In this document: positions 54,737 to 61,043 of the stretch, in pieces
Position numbering within the stretch: position 1 is the stretch's first letter
Layout: every line of letters begins with the position of its first letter
Assembly (NCBI RefSeq): GCF_963664555.1
Contig: NZ_OY761461.1
Span: 2,356,001-2,420,000, forward strand
Direction of reading: 5' to 3'
From: Labilibaculum sp.
GTDB taxonomy: Bacteria > Bacteroidota > Bacteroidia > Bacteroidales > Marinifilaceae
DNA: 64,000 nt
Made by a program: the position numbers and the translations under genes
The notes under the pieces: generated by a model
Databases searched by the model: none
The model's input: only the letters and a program-made list of their open reading frames with translations
Told to the model about the DNA's origin: nothing

Positions 54737-55453
54737 ATGATTCCCAAAAAGAGTCCAAATGCTGATTTGGAAAAACGAAAATCATTGTTTTTTGAAATTG
54801 GTTTGGTGGTGGCCTTAGCATTAACTTTTATATCTTTTGAATGGCCAACAAGAGTAAGAGAGGTCGTTGAAATTAGAAATTTGGTTGATTTAAAATTGGA
54901 TGAAGAAATAATTCCAATCACCCGGCAAGAAGAAATTAAAGAGAAACCCAAACTACCACCCAAACTTCAATTAACCGATGTTATAAATATTGTTGAGGAC
55001 GATACTGAATTGGAAACAGAAATTGAAATCGTTGAGGAGAACCTTAGTCAGGAAACTGAATTTGAAATCGCTCCACAAGAAGTATTTGTTGAGGAGGAGG
55101 TTGACGATGAAATGAAAATTTTTGTTATTGTTGAGGAAATGCCAATATTTAGGCCTGATATCTGTAAAAACAATGTTGAAGGTAATTTGGAACTGTATAG
55201 ATACATAAATTCGAGTATCAGATACCCTGTTATTGCACAGGAAAACAATATTACAGGAAGAGTCTATGTTAGTTTTGTGGTGGGAAAAGATGGTGGTATT
55301 TCAAAAATAGAATTGCTTAGGGGAATTGACCCTTCATTGGATCAGGAAGCTCTGCGTGTAATTCGAAATTTACCCAAATTTGAACCAGGTAAGCAGAGGG
55401 GAAAGCCAGTGAAAGTTTCTTACTCCGTTGTAATAAATTTTGTGCTTCAGTAA
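54737..55453 (+). CDS. TonB-family energy transducer (tonB3)
   Basis: A 238-residue member: MIPKKSPNADLEKRKSLFFE, one helix, an acidic linker (about 40-150) rich in Glu, and a TonB_C domain (ITGRVYVSFVVGKDGGI, NLPKFEPGKQRGKP). It is more divergent than the tonB1/tonB2 pair. The 188-base gap before it shows no AACTAA-type palindrome. An earlier frame start at 54692 adds 15 non-conserved residues. A terminator follows. Confidence 0.88.
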   Translation: MIPKKSPNADLEKRKSLFFEIGLVVALALTFISFEWPTRVREVVEIRNLVDLKLDEEIIPITRQEEIKEKPKLPPKLQLTDVINIVEDDTELETEIEIVEENLSQETEFEIAPQEVFVEEEVDDEMKIFVIVEEMPIFRPDICKNNVEGNLELYRYINSSIRYPVIAQENNITGRVYVSFVVGKDGGISKIELLRGIDPSLDQEALRVIRNLPKFEPGKQRGKPVKVSYSVVINFVLQ

Positions 55454-55482
55454 TAAATATTACAATACAGATTAATAAAAGT

Positions 55483-55516
55483 AAAGCCTGCAAAACTATT
55501 CTGCAGGCTTTTTTAA
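55483..55516. terminator. Bidirectional terminator after tonB3
   Basis: A perfect ten-base-pair stem AAAGCCTGCA / TGCAGGCTTT with a nine-base loop and a T tract on the right; A-rich on the left. Shared by the convergent B3/B4 gene. Confidence 0.85.
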
Positions 55517-56188
55517 TTATAATATCATTGATTGAATTTCTTCAGCCTCTGCATGTTTTTTTAATAGAGCAATTGCTAAATCCATTGCTTCAGGCAGAGC
55601 TTTCTCAGCCTGAAAACTAATAATGATCATGAGAAAGTTTTGACAATTTTCATTAATCTGGGTTCGTAAAGAATCGCTTGTAGGACTTCCAAATGCTCCC
55701 AGATCATCTCTGAAAATGGGTAGTCTGTCTATATTTAAAATGCCTCGTCCGATTCCTTCATAGGTTTCGTCAGCTTTTCCAATTCCAAAGCGGACAACAC
55801 CTTCTATTTTGTCAGCATTGTATCCTCCAATTGAAAATCCACTTTTTATAGACACCAAGTTTAATAAATCCACTACATTATTTATTTTGTACAGACCTTT
55901 CCCATTTACAATTCTTCGTAACAGAGATTCTGCTGACAAGCGGTACCTGCTGGGATCTTTTCCAACTGCCCGATATCCTTTTCTTGAACTATTTATACTT
56001 GGAATATCTTTAATACCGGCAATTGCCAGTTTCTCTTGAATGTTTATTGTGCTTTCATTTATTGTCTGCCAAAGATCTGTGCATTCTTCTTTCGTATTTA
56101 CCCTGCATTGAATAATGCCCAGGCGAAGAGATGGACAAATTTGTTTTAGTTCTGCTTCTATTTCTATTTTAGTCATATCAATTTTCAT
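55517..56188 (-). CDS. Stand-alone B3/B4 tRNA-binding-domain protein
   Basis: A 223-residue protein with the B3/B4 fold of the phenylalanyl-tRNA synthetase beta chain. Typical segments are SSRKGYRAVGKDPSRYRLSAE (first 20 given), LYKINNVVDLLNLVSIKSG and ADKIEG.VRFGIGKADETYEGIG. Such free-standing domains are thought to act in editing mischarged tRNA or as binding proteins, but this is not settled. It is convergent with the tonB cluster, with a terminator between them. The start ATG at 56188 gives the family N-terminus. Confidence 0.85.
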   Translation of the reverse strand: MKIDMTKIEIEAELKQICPSLRLGIIQCRVNTKEECTDLWQTINESTINIQEKLAIAGIKDIPSINSSRKGYRAVGKDPSRYRLSAESLLRRIVNGKGLYKINNVVDLLNLVSIKSGFSIGGYNADKIEGVVRFGIGKADETYEGIGRGILNIDRLPIFRDDLGAFGSPTSDSLRTQINENCQNFLMIIISFQAEKALPEAMDLAIALLKKHAEAEEIQSMIL

Positions 56189-56342
56189 TCGCTAATCAGG
56201 ATTTTCACTAATTGGCAATTTGAATGCAAAATACAGATTCTACTTATTTTATTGCAATTAATAACAGGAATAAATTTAATTTCAGAATCAGAAAAAATTT
56301 TATCATAAACTTTTTATCAGGAAAGATATTCGTTAACTTTAG

Positions 56343-57083
56343 ATGATAATGACTGAAAAAATGACCTGTAAAACAGCTTTAATAACTGGTGCTGCAAAGC
56401 GAATTGGAAAATCTATTGCTATGCACATGGCAAAGAATGGTTTTAGTATTGCCATTCACTACAATTCGTCTAAAAATGATGCAATTTTGTTACAAACAGA
56501 TTTGGTGAATAGGTATCCAGAACAAAAATTTAAGATTTTTAAAAGTGATTTGAATTCTGCTCAAGACACAGACCGTTTGATTGATAAGGTTTTACTGCAT
56601 TTCGAGACGATTGACGTTTTAATAAATAATGCATCTGTTTTCGATTCCGGAGTAATTCAGGAGACTTCGCTAAAGTTGTTTCAGGATCAGATGAATGTGA
56701 ATTTATTTGCCCCTTTTATTCTGTCAAGGGATTATGCCATGAACTGTGAAAAAGGATTGATTATAAATTTGTTGGATACTCGAATTGCAAACTATTCTAA
56801 TTCGCATGCGGCTTACAGTTTGTCGAAAGTTGGATTGGCTCATTTAACGAAAATGGCTGCGCTTGAATTTGCACCAAAAATTAGAGTCAATGGAATCGCT
56901 CCTGGCGCAACTCTTCCTCCAGTGGATCAAGGGGTGGAATATTTGCAGAAGCTTGCAGAAAAAACACCAATGAAGATTTCAGGTGGAATTGAGCCCATCT
57001 TACAATCACTGGATTATATATTGGCAAATCAGACCCTAACCGGACAAATTTTGTATTGCGACGGAGGTGAACAACTCTTATAA
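56343..57083 (+). CDS. folM: Dihydromonapterin/pteridine reductase-type SDR (FolM-like)
   Basis: A 246-residue SDR with the pteridine-reductase-type cofactor motif TGAAKRIGKS (TGxxxRxG, about 13-22) instead of TGxxxGxG, NNASVFDSG, and an active site AAYSLSKVGLAHL. The arginine in that motif is typical of NADPH-dependent pterin reductases. It is followed at 10 and then 27 bases by a FolX-like and a FolK-like gene, which supports a pterin substrate. In E. coli, FolX and FolM together make tetrahydromonapterin. Alternative starts are at 56349 and 56361. Confidence 0.8.
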   Translation: MIMTEKMTCKTALITGAAKRIGKSIAMHMAKNGFSIAIHYNSSKNDAILLQTDLVNRYPEQKFKIFKSDLNSAQDTDRLIDKVLLHFETIDVLINNASVFDSGVIQETSLKLFQDQMNVNLFAPFILSRDYAMNCEKGLIINLLDTRIANYSNSHAAYSLSKVGLAHLTKMAALEFAPKIRVNGIAPGATLPPVDQGVEYLQKLAEKTPMKISGGIEPILQSLDYILANQTLTGQILYCDGGEQLL

Positions 57084-57093
57084 ATTATAATAT

Positions 57094-57456
57094 ATGGCTA
57101 TTATTCGGGTGAAAAATTTGTTGATTAGAACTTATATTGGTTTTAATGAAGACGAACTTCGTAACAAACAAGATGTTGTGATTAATATGACAATTAAAGC
57201 TGATGTAGACAATGCTATTGCTAATGATGATGTTGATAATTCATACAATTACAAAACAATAACCAAAAAGGTGATTGTGCTTGTGCAGGAAGGTAAATTT
57301 AAAATGTTGGAGAATTTGACCCGGCAAGTATTGGATTTAATTTTGAAGAATCCCCAAGTGGAGTGGGCGAAAGTTGAGGTAGATAAACCTCATGCTTTGC
57401 GTTTCGCAGAATCTGTATCAATTGAATTAGAGGCTTACAGAGAAGGTGTTTCTTAA
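57094..57456 (+). CDS. folX: Dihydroneopterin triphosphate 2'-epimerase / aldolase-family protein (FolX-like)
   Basis: A 120-residue tunnelling-fold enzyme. Its sequence IIRVKNLLIRTYIGFNEDE, KQDVVINMTI, NYKTITKKVI and VEVDKPHALRFAESVS follows E. coli FolX (recalled) closely, more so than FolB. Notably, FolX converts dihydroneopterin triphosphate to its 2'-epimer, whereas FolB makes hydroxymethyl-dihydropterin. It lies 10 bases after folM and 27 before a folK-like gene. FolB activity cannot be excluded, so the exact reaction is inference. Confidence 0.8.
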   Translation: MAIIRVKNLLIRTYIGFNEDELRNKQDVVINMTIKADVDNAIANDDVDNSYNYKTITKKVIVLVQEGKFKMLENLTRQVLDLILKNPQVEWAKVEVDKPHALRFAESVSIELEAYREGVS

Positions 57457-57483
57457 ACGGAAGTTTCACTAAAGTAATATACA

Positions 57484-57858
57484 ATGAACGATTGTATCGT
57501 AGGTATAGGATCGAATATTAATCCAACAGAAAACATTCGGAAGATGCTATGTCTTTTGTCGAAAGATCATTTGCTGAAAAAACATTCCAAATGGATTAGA
57601 ACAGCGCCGATTGGAATTACCAATCAGGAGGATTTTATTAATGGAGCTGTGAGGTTAAGAACGCATCACTGCCGTGAGGAATTCAATTTGTATTTGAAAC
57701 AATTGGAGGATAAAATGGGAAGGGACAGAAGTCTTCCAAAGTTTGGTCCGCGTATAATCGATTTAGATATTGTTGTATGGAATGATGAAATTGTGGATGA
57801 GGATTATCATTCAAGAGATTTTTTAAAGAAATCGGTGGATGAGCTATTGCTCGGCTAA
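57484..57858 (+). CDS. folK: Hydroxymethyl-dihydropterin pyrophosphokinase-like protein (short FolK)
   Basis: A 124-residue HPPK-family protein, short compared with the usual 155-165. N-terminal VGIGSNINPTENI and the later RDRSLPKFGPRIIDLDIVVW (quoted in two parts: RDRSLPKFGP, RIIDLDIVVW) are the family hallmarks, including the Asp pair in DLDIV that binds magnesium. The region after this motif that completes the HPPK fold is largely missing. It may be a specialised paralog of the FolM-FolX operon rather than the folate enzyme. Its last 15 bases overlap the convergent Nudix gene. Confidence 0.75.
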   Translation: MNDCIVGIGSNINPTENIRKMLCLLSKDHLLKKHSKWIRTAPIGITNQEDFINGAVRLRTHHCREEFNLYLKQLEDKMGRDRSLPKFGPRIIDLDIVVWNDEIVDEDYHSRDFLKKSVDELLLG

Positions 57859-58242
57859 TTTCTGTTTTAGTTGTTTTGCAAGCTCAATATCTGCTGCAGC
57901 CCAGTTAATTTGATCTAATTCGCTAAACTCAATCCATTTGTAATTTTGATGAACTTTTAGGATTAATTCACCCGATAGATGTTCTGCAAAGTAGCTCAGT
58001 AAGTGAATTGGTTTGTTGCCATAATCAAAGATGCTGTCTCCAAAATAGTCAAGAACTTTTGTTTCAATTCCAAATTCTTCAAACAGCTCTCTCCTAAGGC
58101 ATTCCTGAGGTGTTTCGTCAGATTCAATTTTTCCGCCCGGAAATTCCCATTTGCCGGATAATTCGTCATCCTTACTTCGTTGGGCAATAAATACCTTCCC
58201 GTTTTTAATGATTATTGCAGCTGTAACTTTGATCGGCTCCAT
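57844..58242 (-). CDS. Nudix hydrolase (MutT-like NTP pyrophosphohydrolase)
   Basis: A 132-residue cytoplasmic enzyme. The Nudix box is complete: GGKIESDETPQECLRRELFE followed by EFGIE, matching Gx5Ex7REUxEExGU. The N-terminal KVTAAIIIKNGKVFIAQRSK and the FPGGK loop are those of MutT/CTP pyrophosphohydrolase-like enzymes that clean oxidised or non-canonical nucleotides. The start codon overlaps the upstream gene's stop (TAATG), so translation is coupled. The 3' end overlaps folK by 15 bases. Confidence 0.92.
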   Translation of the reverse strand: MEPIKVTAAIIIKNGKVFIAQRSKDDELSGKWEFPGGKIESDETPQECLRRELFEEFGIETKVLDYFGDSIFDYGNKPIHLLSYFAEHLSGELILKVHQNYKWIEFSELDQINWAAADIELAKQLKQKLAEQ

Positions 58243-58622
58243 TAGATATTGGAAGATGAAGGCGTTAATTCTTCGAGCAGATCGGATGCCAAACGAACAA
58301 GATTTTTGCAGGACATACTGTAGTTGAATTTGATATCGAAACAGGTAAGGTATTCAGATTTTTCTTGAAAACGTCTGGTGAATTCAGCCGATAATTCAGG
58401 CTTATCTTTCAGCAATTCTAAAGCCGCATGGTAAGCACCGCAATTGCCGTCTTTTGCTTTTCCGTTGCCAAATTTTGAGCATTCGTTTATCTCATCATTA
58501 GTAATCCCAAACTCTGTTTGAAAAGCTTTGTAGATTGCTTGAGCGCAGTTGTAATAACCAGGTGGTTTGTGAAAATATTTTAGGGCTATATCTGCCTTTG
58601 GGTTTTTATCGGAAAAGCTCAT
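58242..58622 (-). CDS. C_GCAxxG_C_C-family protein
   Basis: A 126-residue protein of the C_GCAxxG_C_C redox-type family. YYNCAQAIYKAFQTEFG, CSKFGNGKAKDGNCGAYHAA and the late Cys pair (LTCFDIKFNYSMSCKNL) give the conserved cysteines. The family is often next to metal or redox proteins, with unknown function. It is translationally coupled with the Nudix gene through the TAATG overlap, and has a good promoter 28 bases upstream. Confidence 0.8.
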   Translation of the reverse strand: MSFSDKNPKADIALKYFHKPPGYYNCAQAIYKAFQTEFGITNDEINECSKFGNGKAKDGNCGAYHAALELLKDKPELSAEFTRRFQEKSEYLTCFDIKFNYSMSCKNLVRLASDLLEELTPSSSNI

Positions 58623-58649
58623 TGTTTAAAATATTGCTTTGGTAACAGG

Positions 58650-58682
58650 CAAATGTAGGCTTTTCCAAAAATATTATCCAAA
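58650..58682 (-). promoter_or_regulatory. Promoter of the C_GCAxxG_C_C / Nudix operon
   Basis: In minus sense TTTG (58679-58682), 21 bases, then TACATTTG (58650-58657); both match the Bacteroidota consensus. Confidence 0.65.
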
Positions 58683-59062
58683 AATTGGTATACTTCTTCA
58701 GCATATATGAAAAAAAAAGAATGACACTGCTCATTTTATATTGGAGAAAATCAGCGAAGAGTGTTGGGGGATTCTGGCTTGCTTTTTTATGATTAGCAAA
58801 ATGTGTATTTCATTAAAAAAGAGAAGTCTTTTGTAAGCTAAATGGTAAGACTTGGAATGCTTCATGTCTTATTTATCACCATGAAAACTCCAATTAATAC
58901 TAATGATCACAATAAAATTAATGATGGCAGCAATTTGATTGCCATTTTTTTTGTCAATACTCTTGTTTTTAATATATGTCTGAATTTTATATGTTTTAGA
59001 CGGAGTTAGAGGAAAAAGGCAGTTATTTTTAAAGGAAATTATTTTTAGTCAAAAGTTTAAAA
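58683..59062. other. Intergenic region with a plus-strand hairpin and T run
   Basis: No convincing gene is seen in this stretch. ATGGCA...TGCCAT (58924-58929, 58940-58945) followed by a run of eight T (to 58953) looks like a plus-strand terminator, although no plus-strand gene lies before it. This could be the end of a small RNA or a relic. Confidence 0.4.
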
Positions 59063-59178
59063 TCATTCAGTTATTTCAATGCAGTTTCCCTCAGGATCTA
59101 ATATGACACTTTCGTAACAACCATCTTCTGTTGTTCTTGGATTTTCCGATATGCAAAACCCAACTTCTCTTATTTTAT
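59063..59178 (-). pseudogene. C-terminal remnant of a VOC (glyoxalase-superfamily) gene
   Basis: In minus sense, an open frame without a start of its own reads HKIREVGFCISENPRTTEDG, then CYESVILDPEGNCIEITE and a stop. The block ILDPEGNCIEI is the last strand of VOC-superfamily proteins, with the usual metal-ligand Glu. Only about 38 residues remain. The upstream part of the gene is missing and its place is taken by the overlapping DUF6483-like gene, which ends inside the remnant. It looks like a decayed gene cut by a deletion or rearrangement. Confidence 0.6.
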
Positions 59179-59595
59179 GTTTTGTTGGATTGAAATTTTC
59201 TCTTTTAGCAATTTGATTTTCGATTCGTTGCTCAGCGAAAAAGTATTGGAATTCTTTTCTGAAAATTCTAATAGTAATAAAGAATTTTCGTAATAATTTA
59301 AGCCAATCACCTTATCGCCTTTAGCAATATTCAATTCTGCCTCAGCAAAAAAGAGCTCCGATAATATTTTTAAATGCCCATTCGTGTAATTGTGTATCGT
59401 AAGCAAATCTTCGGTGAGTTTTTCTTTTGGGAGATTTCTAAAAAAGGAAGCATCCTTTTTTAAAAAATCGAGATAAGCATTGTCAAGTAGTCTTGTTGCC
59501 TGAGTTAAATCACCATTTTTAATCAAACTTAAAAGGAGAGCGATTAAATCAGCAATCATTTCAATCATTCGCATGATAAAGTCTTTCTGGTACAT
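59170..59595 (-). CDS. DUF6483-like small helical protein
   Basis: A 141-residue, all-helical cytoplasmic protein. The N-terminus MYQKDFIMRMIEMIADLIALLLS and a middle with two TPR-like helical pairs (ATRLLDNAYLDFLKKDASFF, AEAELNIAKGDKVIGLNYYE) resemble the DUF6483 family of Firmicutes and Bacteroidota (recalled). No function is known. It is divergent from the DUF6051-like gene and its 3' end overlaps the glyoxalase remnant by nine bases. Confidence 0.55.
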   Translation of the reverse strand: MYQKDFIMRMIEMIADLIALLLSLIKNGDLTQATRLLDNAYLDFLKKDASFFRNLPKEKLTEDLLTIHNYTNGHLKILSELFFAEAELNIAKGDKVIGLNYYENSLLLLEFSEKNSNTFSLSNESKIKLLKEKISIQQNIK

Positions 59596-59778
59596 AAATT
59601 TTATTTGGAGTGTTTTTTTGTTTCGTAATTGTAAAAATAATCAGAAAAAATTAAGAAGTATATCTAATTATTGGATTGTTTTTTGTTAATCAGCGGTGTT
59701 TTTGTAAATTCGAATTTTGCAATAGAATACAGATGATTGTATTCAGCAATCTATATCAATACATTAAAGTTTATTATT

Positions 59779-60999
59779 ATGTCATATATTGATCGGTGTC
59801 AAAAATTGAAATTGGCCTTTGATGGAGGAGAATCAGACTTTGATGAGATGGAATTTAGGGAGTATCAATTTCATTCTTTAGCACACGATATTTTACCTGG
59901 AAAAACCAACTATTATTGTGAAAGTCATAAGTTGGATCTTATTGAGAACATGTTCGCTCAGAATGAAATTGGTGAAATACAGGACGATGTTCATATGGAT
60001 GATGTTGTTGTTGAGGAAAATCAAAACTTCAGTTATAAGATATTAAAACCCAAAGGGATTAGTAAGATAAAAAAGCTGACGTTTATTTTTCATGGCTTTA
60101 ATGAAAAAACGTGGGATAAATATCTACCTTGGGGACAAGCTATTTGCGAGAAAACACAGAGTGCAGTTGTCTTTTTTCCGATTGCATTTCATATGCAGCG
60201 TGCACCAAAGCACTGGAGCGATAAAAAGGCAATGTTTGAATTGAGTAAAAAACGAAAAGCCCAATTTCCAAATATTATTGGCTCCTCATTATCTAATGTA
60301 GCCATTAGCATGCGGCTTCATTCCATGCCGCAAAGGTTTATATGGTCGGGTTTACAAACCTATTACGATATCATTCAATTTATTGAAGAGTGTAAAAGTG
60401 GCAAGCATGAATTAATCGATAAGGATTTTAGTTTTGATATTTTTGCATACTCTATTGGAGGTTTTTTGGCTGAAATTCTGAAGTTAACAAACCATAAAAA
60501 TTATTTTAGTGAAACAAAGCTGTGTTTGTTTTGCAGTGGTGCTGTATTTAATCGATTGTCTCCGGTTTCTAAATTTATTTTGGATAGTGAAGTCAATGTT
60601 ACTTTATATTCTTATTTGGTTGAGCATTTCAGCAGTTTTTTAAAAAAAGACAACCTTTTGCATCATTATATTGAAGAAGATCATTTGGAAGGAAAGGTGT
60701 TTCATACCATGTTGGAGTACAAAAACATGAGATATTTTAGAGAATCTTTGTTTAAAAAAGCTGAAAATCAGATTTATGCGATTGCCTTGAAAGGAGATTC
60801 TGTTTTTCCGACTTACGAGATTGAAAATACCTTGAAAGGAGCCTCCAGAGATATTAATATTACTGTTGAAGAACTTGATTTTTCATATTCATATTCGCAT
60901 GAAAATCCATTTCCAATGAATAAGGCAGATTCTGTAAATATTGAAGAAAGCATGGATTTGGTATTTAGTAAAGTTTGCGATTTTTTTAACCGGAAATAA
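59779..60999 (+). CDS. DUF6051-like alpha/beta-hydrolase-fold protein
   Basis: A 406-residue cytoplasmic protein. The ATG at 59779 (MSYIDRCQKLKLAFDG) is preferred to the TTG at 59737. The core shows alpha/beta-hydrolase features: FIFHGFNEKTWDKYLPWGQ (oxyanion-type loop), VVFFPIAFHMQRAP, and the nucleophile-like elbow FAYSIGGFLAEIL (Y-S-I-G-G). These are the marks of the DUF6051 family, common in Bacteroidota, whose biochemical role is unknown. A late His in YSHENPFPM could complete a triad. No operon partner is seen. Confidence 0.7.
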   Translation: MSYIDRCQKLKLAFDGGESDFDEMEFREYQFHSLAHDILPGKTNYYCESHKLDLIENMFAQNEIGEIQDDVHMDDVVVEENQNFSYKILKPKGISKIKKLTFIFHGFNEKTWDKYLPWGQAICEKTQSAVVFFPIAFHMQRAPKHWSDKKAMFELSKKRKAQFPNIIGSSLSNVAISMRLHSMPQRFIWSGLQTYYDIIQFIEECKSGKHELIDKDFSFDIFAYSIGGFLAEILKLTNHKNYFSETKLCLFCSGAVFNRLSPVSKFILDSEVNVTLYSYLVEHFSSFLKKDNLLHHYIEEDHLEGKVFHTMLEYKNMRYFRESLFKKAENQIYAIALKGDSVFPTYEIENTLKGASRDINITVEELDFSYSYSHENPFPMNKADSVNIEESMDLVFSKVCDFFNRK

Positions 61000-61043
61000 A
61001 TCTGATTGGACTAGGAATTTTGAATAATAGGCATCTATTAACA

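Noticed and set aside
58881..59009. A 42-codon plus-strand frame
   Set aside because: It spans the hairpin and T run at 58924-58953 and is not protein-like.
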